DNA of 12,056 bases from Phelpsiimicrobium sp043802125 (GTDB taxonomy: Bacteria > Omnitrophota > Gorgyraeia > Velamenicoccales > Velamenicoccaceae): assembly GCA_043802125.1 (NCBI GenBank), contig JAZDLG010000038.1, forward strand, positions 1 through 12,056, written 5' to 3'. The notes below the pieces were generated by a model. It did not search any database and was not told the origin of the DNA. It was given only the letters and a program-made list of their open reading frames with translations. Positions within the stretch are counted from its first letter, which is position 1. Each line of letters begins with the position of its first letter. This document shows, one piece after another, positions 4,552 through 11,314 of the stretch. The translations under genes and the position numbers were made by a program.

Positions 4552-6981
4552 TTATTTGACAAAAGGCAACTTTACGGTAAACGTCGTTCCAATGCCTAAC
4601 CGGCTATCTACTTCTATACTGCCGCCGTGACTTTCTATAATACCAAAGCATACAGACAACCCCAATCCTGTGCCTGTCTTCTTTGTCGTGAAAAAAGGAT
4701 CAAAGATCCTTTTCCGGGTCTCTTCGTTCATGCCTATGCCCGTATCTGATATCTGGACTACCACCTCTGGTTTGATTATCTCAGAAAAAGTGCGGATAGT
4801 CAAGATACCGCCTTTTTCTTCCATCGCCTGGACGGCATTGATCATAAGATTCAAAAATGCCTCCTGCAACTGGTTCGGATCTCCTTCTACCGTTAATTTT
4901 TCCTCAGATATCTTCTTATCGATTTCGATATGGCCCAGCAAGTTAGCCTGATATTTCAGAAGTTCCGCTACTTTATCCACGATGACATTTATGTCTAATG
5001 GTACAAATTTGGTATCTTTTTTGCGGGCAAATTCAAGAAGCCTTTTTATGATATCCCCGATGCGCCCGATCTGCTCCCTGATGATCTTGACAGACTCTAC
5101 TGTTGAGGCAGGGCTGTCAGGCTCCATACTCAGCATCTCAGCCTCTCCTGAAATTACAAAAAGCGGATTGTTTATTTCATGCGCCACACCTGCGGCTATC
5201 TGGCCCAGAGAGATCATCTTTTCTGCCTGCAACAATTCATCCTGCGTTTCCTTTAACTTCCTTAAAGCCGCTTCCAGCACCCTTTTTGACTCGTCCGTGT
5301 CCTCAAGGATGCTTAACATAACATCCCTGGCCTCCATCTGTTCTTTGAGCGCTTTTTCCAGATCATGTTTATGCCTTGACGCTTCCTCCGCAGAACTTTT
5401 CAAGTCGTCTAACAGTTTATTGATATCTGTCAGGTCAACAGCCATACAGACAAGGCCTGTCAGATTATTTTCCCGGTCTCTCAACGAACGCGTGCCCAGA
5501 TACACCTCGGTCTCTTTCCCGGATTTTGTCAAAAAATAGACTTTCTTGTTTTTGAGAGCTCCTTCTTCTATCAAGCCTTTTAAACCCCAGTTTACTATGT
5601 AGCGGTCTTTTTTAGAAAATATCTGGATCGCTTCTTTTCCCTTGAGCTCTTTTTCTTCATATCCCAACAGCGCGCAGGCGCGCTTGTTGACAAGGTCTAT
5701 CGCGCCGTAAGGATCTACGACAAAAAGCACGTCGGACATGCTTTGGATGATCTGATCAAAATAATCTTTAGAAATAGTGCTATTACGCAAATTCTCCAAC
5801 ATCCTGTTAAACTCAGATGACAGGCTTTCAAATTCATCACCGGTATTTATCACAATAGGCCGATCAAAAACGCCTTTGTTGACTAAAGCAAAACCGCCTT
5901 GAAATGCCAGCAACGGAGATACGACCTTTTTTGAAATTAAGAAAACTGCAAAACACAAAAAAAGCGCTACAATAACACAAATAAAAAACAACTTTGTAAC
6001 GGTAGCCTTAAGTACTCCCATTGCCTTGGACGCTTCAAGCAAGGAATAGACATAGCTATCTTCTTGAGCAGAGAGAGCGCTTTTTTGCAGCTTTGAAAAC
6101 CCAAGAAAATAATATTTGCCTTCTGAATCGCGAACGATCCTTTCGCCGCGGCCTTTTTTTAGAACTATGACATCAAATACCTGTTTTAAAATACCTTTGG
6201 GGCTGATGTTGTGATCAGCGTTAAAAGTAAAAACAGGGCTTCCTGTCTCGGACATAACGCCGGCATGCCAATCCTCGTTGAAAAAAAGCTTAAATATATT
6301 GCTAAGCAATATATTTTCGTCTATCACGGCTTTCATAATTCCTATGACTTCTGCATCCGCATCACGGATAGGGCATGCGATTGAAAAGCCGTAGGTATCG
6401 GAGCTTTCGTCCCATTCCATCGCTGTGGTGTAAACGGCGCCCAGGCCGTTGTTGTAACTTCTTTGCCACCACTCTTCATCAGCTTGAAAATAATCCGATG
6501 TCTTGCCGGTCGTCGCGGCCAAAGCTCCCGATCTATCAGTAATAAATATCTCTGATGAAATAAATATTTTTGACTTCTGTATGTCTCTGAGCACATCGCT
6601 AGAATCGTTATTCAATAAACTGTCCTTGAGCCGAATCCACCCATTAGTGCTCCAATCTATATCCATATCTTTCATGCGGCGCAGGTTTTCCTCTTCGGAT
6701 ACGCCAGCGCGTAAAGCGTTGGCTGCTTCAACAAATCTTATGATCGTATTGTTATGCGAGGCAACAAAAAATAAATACGAACTCAGCTCTTTTATATCAC
6801 TTTCTATCCTTTCGCATACAAACTGAGCCGTCCTGTCAACCCGAGAATTAACCTCATTATAAAAAAAGTTTCTATAATCACTGTATACAATGATCATGAC
6901 GAAGGTAAAAAAGAAGATCCCGGCAGCTGACACAAGGCCTGTCAATTTCCACGAAACTCTTGATCTTATGCGCTTGTTCAC
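4552..6981 (-). CDS. Membrane sensor histidine kinase (Cache-HAMP-PAS-HisKA-HATPase)
   Basis: This inner-membrane kinase has 809 residues. Order: TM1 (about 13-33), a large periplasmic double-Cache-like domain (about 35-325, with IFITDRSGALAATTGKTSDYF and FSIACPIRDADAEVIGIMKAVI), TM2 (about 330-349), HAMP (350-402), PAS (about 403-520) and a coiled coil (520-590). HisKA follows with GVAHEINNPL (phospho-His601), then the HATPase with N-box NLMINAVQAM (711-720), G1 DTGIG (746-750), F-box DPFFTT (761-766) and G2 GTGLGL (770-775). All catalytic motifs are intact. The start is GTG 6981, overlapping the stop of the upstream sensor gene as GTGA, with AGGA just upstream; this implies coupled translation. 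The receiver gene follows at 18 nt. Cache domains usually sense small periplasmic molecules; the ligand is unknown. Confidence 0.93.
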   Translation of the reverse strand: MNKRIRSRVSWKLTGLVSAAGIFFFTFVMIIVYSDYRNFFYNEVNSRVDRTAQFVCERIESDIKELSSYLFFVASHNNTIIRFVEAANALRAGVSEEENLRRMKDMDIDWSTNGWIRLKDSLLNNDSSDVLRDIQKSKIFISSEIFITDRSGALAATTGKTSDYFQADEEWWQRSYNNGLGAVYTTAMEWDESSDTYGFSIACPIRDADAEVIGIMKAVIDENILLSNIFKLFFNEDWHAGVMSETGSPVFTFNADHNISPKGILKQVFDVIVLKKGRGERIVRDSEGKYYFLGFSKLQKSALSAQEDSYVYSLLEASKAMGVLKATVTKLFFICVIVALFLCFAVFLISKKVVSPLLAFQGGFALVNKGVFDRPIVINTGDEFESLSSEFNRMLENLRNSTISKDYFDQIIQSMSDVLFVVDPYGAIDLVNKRACALLGYEEKELKGKEAIQIFSKKDRYIVNWGLKGLIEEGALKNKKVYFLTKSGKETEVYLGTRSLRDRENNLTGLVCMAVDLTDINKLLDDLKSSAEEASRHKHDLEKALKEQMEARDVMLSILEDTDESKRVLEAALRKLKETQDELLQAEKMISLGQIAAGVAHEINNPLFVISGEAEMLSMEPDSPASTVESVKIIREQIGRIGDIIKRLLEFARKKDTKFVPLDINVIVDKVAELLKYQANLLGHIEIDKKISEEKLTVEGDPNQLQEAFLNLMINAVQAMEEKGGILTIRTFSEIIKPEVVVQISDTGIGMNEETRKRIFDPFFTTKKTGTGLGLSVCFGIIESHGGSIEVDSRLGIGTTFTVKLPFVK

Positions 6982-8621
6982 TTGTCCTGCAACCTCGCTT
7001 TCAGCTCTCGGAGTTCTTCTTTAAGCTGAATTACCACTCTTTCCCTATCCATGGTCACTTTGTAAAACCGCTCCAGGTCGTTCATCTTCTTGACCAGCTC
7101 CGTTTCAATATGCTTATATTCCGTAACATCCTGGCCTACTGAAATAATGGAAGAAACACGGCCATCTTTATCCAAAAGCACGTTATTGCTCCAAAGAATG
7201 ATGCGTTCCGTATTATTTTTTGTCAAAACATTATTTTCCATCTGTCTGTGCTGCTCCATGTTGCCTTGCGCAAGATACTCAAACACGGCCCTTGCGACCT
7301 TTCGCTTGCCAAAAGGCAGCATCATATCAAACCAATCCCTGCCTATGATCTCCTCGCTCTTATAGCCCGTGATGCGCTCAATAGAATCGTTGACAAATTT
7401 GACTCTTGCATCGGGCAACAACACAAGGACTATAGAGGGCGCTATGGCAAGGATCTCTGAAGTAAATTTTTTCTGCTCAAGGAGGTCTTTATACAATACT
7501 CCCATCTCTTCTGCGGAGCGCTTTATTTTCAAATTCATTTTTTCCAACTCATCAAGCATCTTATTAAATTCTGTGTTCAGCCCTACCACTTCATCCTCAA
7601 AACCTATATCAAGGCGTTTTGAAAGATTTTTTGAAGAGATCACCTCCATAATGGCGGCCTTTAATCTGACCAAAGGAGATGTGATATATCTTGTCACAAA
7701 CCTGACTATGAGCCACGAAAAAAATAAGAATACCAACAGGACTATGCCTAAGAGAAAAGCTACAGGCTTGTTAGAAGACCAAATATCTGATAGATCTTCC
7801 TTTATCCTTATGATCCCCACGGCCTCCCCACGAATATCGCGGATCAACGCATCCAGGTAAAAAATAGCGTTTCTATTACTGTCCGGTAAACCTTTTGCGA
7901 TACGAAAAGGCTGCTGCGTATAGACGAGCTCCTTACGCGAAGACTCAAGAGAGGCTCCCGCGTCCGTTTCGCCGGTAACCGACGACATTTGAAAATTCGA
8001 GGAGTGGAAAACGGATATTACAATACCCATGGCCGAGCTCCGGTCCTTAAACAGCGTGTCATCCAACGCGGAACCGAAAACAATGCTTCCAAGCATCTTG
8101 GCCGGATCATCAACAGCCGCAATATCCGAAAAAGCCACGATCCAAAGCCTATCATCGGCCGTATGCAAAAAACCCGAGGAAACCCTGACAGCATTACTTT
8201 TTACGATCCGCGTGACGGCAGAAATAGAGCTGTCATACATAAGCCTTTCTGAAGCGGAATCACCGTCTACGACCTTACCTCCGGCGTCTAAAACGAGGAT
8301 GAAACCCAGGCCATAGGACCGCTTGAGTATATTGAAGAAGGACGCAGTATCCGGGCCATGCTCTTTGAAACAATTCAAAACATCCGGATCAAAAGCGTGA
8401 GCCTTAGCCAAAACTTCAAGCGAAGACTTTTTTGAATCCAGGAATAAAGTGATAAGACGATAACGCTCTTTTAAAATATCTTCCGCGATTTTATCCTGAG
8501 AAGAGGACATCCAGTGACGGATGATCAAAATGGACGGAAAAAGAAGCGCAAAAAGAAGCAATAAGAGAAAAACAATGATCCTTCTGCGGATACCTAAACC
8601 AAGTCTTAGCCCTGCATTCAC
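6978..8621 (-). CDS. Membrane PAS/HAMP sensor protein without kinase domain
   Basis: This 547-residue protein is built like the front half of a histidine kinase. TM1 spans about 14-36, a periplasmic sensor domain of CHASE4/Cache type about 40-285 (contains GFILVLDAGGKVVDGDSA), and TM2 about 287-308. HAMP is at 309-361 (ITSPLVRLKAAI...LDIGFEDEVVGLNTEFNKM), PAS about 385-503 (FVNDSIERITGYKSEEIIG, ending ISVGQDVTEYK) and a C-terminal coiled coil at 505-547. There is no HisKA His, ATPase, GGDEF, EAL or methyl-accepting region. It ends in frame with TGA overlapping the GTG of the kinase gene, so it looks complete rather than frameshifted. The start GTG 8621 has GGAG 8 nt upstream. Likely role: an accessory sensor acting on the neighbouring kinase, perhaps through HAMP or coiled-coil contacts. 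This is inference. Confidence 0.85.
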   Translation of the reverse strand: MNAGLRLGLGIRRRIIVFLLLLLFALLFPSILIIRHWMSSSQDKIAEDILKERYRLITLFLDSKKSSLEVLAKAHAFDPDVLNCFKEHGPDTASFFNILKRSYGLGFILVLDAGGKVVDGDSASERLMYDSSISAVTRIVKSNAVRVSSGFLHTADDRLWIVAFSDIAAVDDPAKMLGSIVFGSALDDTLFKDRSSAMGIVISVFHSSNFQMSSVTGETDAGASLESSRKELVYTQQPFRIAKGLPDSNRNAIFYLDALIRDIRGEAVGIIRIKEDLSDIWSSNKPVAFLLGIVLLVFLFFSWLIVRFVTRYITSPLVRLKAAIMEVISSKNLSKRLDIGFEDEVVGLNTEFNKMLDELEKMNLKIKRSAEEMGVLYKDLLEQKKFTSEILAIAPSIVLVLLPDARVKFVNDSIERITGYKSEEIIGRDWFDMMLPFGKRKVARAVFEYLAQGNMEQHRQMENNVLTKNNTERIILWSNNVLLDKDGRVSSIISVGQDVTEYKHIETELVKKMNDLERFYKVTMDRERVVIQLKEELRELKARLQDK

Positions 8622-8646
8622 GTAGTTTCTCCAGTGTTATTCTACA

Positions 8647-8734
8647 CGGAAGGGGAGAGATTCGAACTCTCGAGGGACCTAAGGCCCCTGCCGGTTTTCA
8701 AGACCGGTGCATTCAACCGCTCTGCCACCCTTCC
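8647..8734 (-). tRNA. tRNA-Ser (anticodon UGA)
   Basis: The 88-nt cloverleaf reads from the minus strand. The acceptor GGAAGGG pairs with CCCTTCC, and the discriminator is G, as expected for serine. The D-arm contains GCAGAGCGGTTGAATGC. The anticodon stem CCGGT/ACCGG holds loop CTTGAAA with anticodon TGA. A long variable arm (GGGGCCTTAGGTCCC region) marks a class II tRNA. The T-arm GAGAG-TTCGAAT-CTCTC is perfect. CCA is not encoded. It sits 25 nt upstream of the sensor start and 113 nt after the CpaF-like gene, on the same strand, so it may be co-transcribed with either. Confidence 0.96.
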
Positions 8735-8847
8735 GAAACAAGCACTATTTCCGCTTTCGACTATCAACCGTCCCTTCCGCTCACCTACGCTCGCTTCAGG
8801 GACTTCCTCGCTCCACAGAGCTTCGCTCGGTCGCTCTGCCACCCTTC
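8735..8847 (-). repeat. Spacer with a duplicated tRNA-Ser 5' end and GC-rich hairpins
   Basis: Positions 8832-8848 are a 17-nt exact copy of the tRNA-Ser 5' end (8718-8734), starting GGAAGGGTGG on the minus strand. The copies are 114 nt apart, and the distal one shares its first base with the CpaF-like stop codon. The rest of a tRNA is not there. Between the copies lie two inverted repeats: CAGAGC/GCTCTG (8816-8821 with 8833-8838) and GTCCCT/AGGGAC (8770-8775 with 8798-8803). GAGCGA-like short repeats also occur. No protein is supported in either strand. It could be a recombination scar, a tRNA pseudogene fragment or a dispersed repeat. Confidence 0.7.
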
Positions 8848-10218
8848 CTATATTTTAATATTTTTCAAGAGGCCGGCTTTATTCAAGTCTATCGTAGCTA
8901 AAGCCGCGTCGGCATCCTTGTTATAAAGCCTGAAAAAATGCGACGTATCATCCATGCTGTTGATATTCTTGTTATCAAGGCACTTCATGATCTCGGCGCG
9001 CGCTCGCAATTCTTTTATCACGTCAATGGACTGCATGCCGCTGGCGCGAGCTACCTTGTCGCGAAAAACCGAAGTCGGGCTCTGTTCAACAAAAACCCTC
9101 TTATCATAATCGTGGTGCCAGACCGTTGAAAGCAAAACCTTCTTCTGTTCCAATCCTGCAGTCTCAGCGACCTCAGCAACGACGCGGAATACTTCATGCT
9201 TAACGTGAAATTTCGTCATCGTGATAAAAACATCTATAAGATTAACTAAGGTCTCCGGTATATTCATGGGCTCGTTCTGAAGGCGGATTATGGCCTCACG
9301 CGCGGCGCTCGCGTGGATAGTGCCCATACAGTATTTTCCTATATTCATCGCTGTCATAAGGTCCTGGGCTTCCTCTCCCCTGACTTCGCCTACTACAATG
9401 CGCTCGGGCCGCATCCTTAAAGAATTTTTAACAAGGTCGGCAAGAGCTATCTCTTCATCGCTTTCCAGACGCGACCAACTCTCTTCTTTAGTCGTGCTCA
9501 ACTCAAGGGTATCCTCAATTATCACCAAGCGCTCTTTATCGGGTATAAAACCCAAAAGCGCGTTTAAAAGCGTCGTCTTGCCGGAACCCGGAGCTCCCAG
9601 GATCAATAGATTCGCGGGCCGGATAGACATACCCTCCAGATAGAGCCACAGGAGTGCGGCGATATCGTAATTAAGAGCGCCCTTGCGTATCAGGTCTATA
9701 ATACTCAAAGGATTTTCTTTTATTTTGGTAATAGTGATCTGGGGCCCAAACGGCGAAAGCGCTATGTTGACGCGGCCCTGGATATTAGCCAGTTCCAGAT
9801 TATTGAGTTTTCTCAAGGAAGACCTTCCCGAAAACGTGATGAGCTTCTTTATAAACACATCTAATTCTCTCTGAGACGTAAATCTCTTATCGGTCTTGAC
9901 CAACCCCTGATAAGTATGGTGGATATAAATAGGATTGAGAGAGTTGATGATGATATCCTCAATATCCTGGTCTTTTAAAAGGTCTTCTATGGCGCCGTAT
10001 GTGAAAAAATCTCCTATGAACTTTTCGCGCGCCTCCTCTTGGCTTAGCTCGTTTAGCGCCTGGCTCTGCATGAAGGCATCTTGGTGTGTGGCGCCGTAAA
10101 GCTCCGAGATAATAACGCTGACTATCTCCCTCTTTTCCTTATCATTCTGCAGAAGATTGATCTTGCCCATTAGCTTATCAAGGATACTCGCCTCTATCTC
10201 AACTTTTCGCTTTTCCAT
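8848..10218 (-). CDS. CpaF/TadA/FlaI-like type II/IV secretion ATPase
   Basis: This 456-residue cytosolic hexameric ATPase belongs to the secretion-superfamily branch that powers Tad pili and archaeal-type filaments. An N-terminal domain (about 60-180) contains IEDIIINSLNPIYIHH and VNIALSPFGPQITITKIKENP. The ATPase core has Walker A GAPGSGKTT (208-216), Asp-box IIEDTLEL (233-240), Walker B RIVVGEVRG (273-281) and His-box GTIHA (299-303). All catalytic motifs are present. A C-terminal extension of about 100 residues follows, including an Arg/Lys-rich helix. The phrase NPLSIIDLIRKGALNYDIAA is close to archaeal FlaI/GspE2 style. No pilin or TadB/C platform gene lies in the window, so the machine it serves is unseen. 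The start ATG 10218 has an AAGGCGG-like site upstream. It lies 38 nt after the AIR-synthase gene. Confidence 0.9.
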   Translation of the reverse strand: MEKRKVEIEASILDKLMGKINLLQNDKEKREIVSVIISELYGATHQDAFMQSQALNELSQEEAREKFIGDFFTYGAIEDLLKDQDIEDIIINSLNPIYIHHTYQGLVKTDKRFTSQRELDVFIKKLITFSGRSSLRKLNNLELANIQGRVNIALSPFGPQITITKIKENPLSIIDLIRKGALNYDIAALLWLYLEGMSIRPANLLILGAPGSGKTTLLNALLGFIPDKERLVIIEDTLELSTTKEESWSRLESDEEIALADLVKNSLRMRPERIVVGEVRGEEAQDLMTAMNIGKYCMGTIHASAAREAIIRLQNEPMNIPETLVNLIDVFITMTKFHVKHEVFRVVAEVAETAGLEQKKVLLSTVWHHDYDKRVFVEQSPTSVFRDKVARASGMQSIDVIKELRARAEIMKCLDNKNINSMDDTSHFFRLYNKDADAALATIDLNKAGLLKNIKI

Positions 10219-10237
10219 ACAATCCGCCTTCCCATAT

Positions 10238-10262
10238 AAATAGCTATTGTAAATAGCTATTT
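10238..10262. other. 11-bp stem-loop across the AIR-synthase stop codon
   Basis: AAATAGCTATT (10238-10248) and AATAGCTATTT (10252-10262) form a perfect 11-bp inverted repeat with a 3-nt loop. It overlaps the stop codon of the HypE-like gene and ends 20 nt before the CpaF-like start. A U-run follows only in the plus direction, so it is not an obvious terminator for these genes. It may protect mRNA ends or tune translation of the ATPase gene. Confidence 0.6.
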
Positions 10263-11273
10263 TTTCAGATACTCCTCAAATTTTATCCAAAATGGATCCA
10301 CTTTCGGATGTTCTAATCTTTTCTTTTTACCTTTTATAAAAACAAAGAGCCCTTCTTTTTTAGGGACGACCTCGCCTACTATGCTGGCAGGTATACCTTC
10401 ATCTTTCAAAGCGTCTATGACACCTCGGGCTTTCTTCTGTCCGGCTGTAGCAAGAAGCGTGCCCTCGCTGATAGAAACATAAGGGTCAATGCCAAAACAG
10501 GCGCATGTTTTTTCTACTGCTCTCTGCAAAATGATATCATCCTGGTAAATACGCATGCCTACGTTGCTGTGTTGCGCCATCTCATATAGGCCGCCGAAAA
10601 CACCGCCTTCCGTAGCATCATGCATCGCAGTAACCCCGCCAACAGAAGCAGCGGCTAACGCATCCTTGACCGTAGACATCTGGTAATAAACTGCCTGGGC
10701 CTCTCTTAAAATGAGCTCGCCGTACTTTCTCTTTATAAAGCTCGGAAAGTACGCGGCCATTAATCCTGTGGTCTCTATGGCCGGGCCCTTGGAAACTATT
10801 ATAGCATCGCCCACTCGCGATTGAGGAACGATCAATTTCTTTCTTTCGCCTACGCCAAACATAGTGGCGCCGCCTACAAATGGATAATTACAGCCCGCGT
10901 AGCGCGCGGTATGGCCGGTGACAACCGCGATGCCCAACTTCTTGCACTCGCTATGAACGACATCCCACATCAGAATAAGCTCTTCCTCGGCCATCTCCGG
11001 AGGAAGATTAAGGTCCACAGCCAGATAACGCGGACGGATACCGCTGACCGCGACATCTGATGCGAGTATGTGGACGGCAAACCACGCGGCCTTTTTAATA
11101 CCCAATTCCCGGGCTATATAAAAAGGGTCCGTAGACAAAACCATGACCTGCCTGCCTAAAGCCACAACTCCGAAATCCACTCCGGACTGCGGCTTGACCA
11201 GAACAGACGCGTCTTTTGCGCCCAAGCGCGGATAGATGACTTTCTTAAAAAATGCGGGGTGTATCTTGCCCAA
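10257..11273 (-). CDS. AIR-synthase-family protein, HypE-like
   Basis: A member of the PurM/HypE/ThiL superfamily, it binds ATP in a dimer groove and activates an acyl or amide substrate by phosphorylation. Seen are VMVLSTDPF (43-51), the metal/ATP-site segment ASDVAVSGIRP (71-81), VVTGHTARY (117-125) and DATEGGVFGGLYEMA (219-233), the counterpart of the HypE DAT.GG motif. The C-terminus ends FEEYLKK without the Cys that true HypE uses for carbamoyl transfer, so classic [NiFe]-hydrogenase maturation is doubtful. No hyp or hydrogenase genes are nearby. The listed start is the first standard codon (TTG). However, a strong GGAGGTG at 11314-11308 faces an AUA at 11300, which would add nine residues (MKKTDKLPA) that match the usual family N-terminus. 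I consider 11300 the likelier start. Confidence 0.85.
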   Translation of the reverse strand: MGKIHPAFFKKVIYPRLGAKDASVLVKPQSGVDFGVVALGRQVMVLSTDPFYIARELGIKKAAWFAVHILASDVAVSGIRPRYLAVDLNLPPEMAEEELILMWDVVHSECKKLGIAVVTGHTARYAGCNYPFVGGATMFGVGERKKLIVPQSRVGDAIIVSKGPAIETTGLMAAYFPSFIKRKYGELILREAQAVYYQMSTVKDALAAASVGGVTAMHDATEGGVFGGLYEMAQHSNVGMRIYQDDIILQRAVEKTCACFGIDPYVSISEGTLLATAGQKKARGVIDALKDEGIPASIVGEVVPKKEGLFVFIKGKKKRLEHPKVDPFWIKFEEYLKK

Positions 11274-11297
11274 CGCCGGTAATTTGTCCGTCTTCTT

Positions 11298-11314
11298 TAT
11301 AACTGCTCACCTCC
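11298..11314 (-). promoter_or_regulatory. Strong Shine-Dalgarno facing an AUA codon
   Basis: On the minus strand GGAGGT (11314-11309) is followed 8 nt later by ATA (11300-11298), in frame with the HypE-like protein. The ribosome site overlaps the methyltransferase stop codon (TGA 11309-11307). The first standard start codon, TTG 11273, is 35 nt past the site and has only weak complementarity of its own. This supports non-canonical AUA initiation, or a mutated or misread ATG. Confidence 0.5.

Noticed and set aside
4982..5539. A 185-codon plus-strand frame opposite the histidine kinase
   Set aside because: It is antisense to the conserved HisKA region, low in complexity (Ser/Leu rich) and without a ribosome site or family resemblance.
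8634..8901. Short reading frames on both strands over the tRNA-Ser and its spacer
   Set aside because: They are translations of the tRNA and repeat sequence. The structural RNA explains the region and none has a ribosome site or family match.
11143..11158. CCTGCCTGCCT run in the HypE-like gene, similar to the palindromic repeats
   Set aside because: Only one half is present and it forms no palindrome. It encodes ordinary residues (LGRQVM), so it is probably chance.
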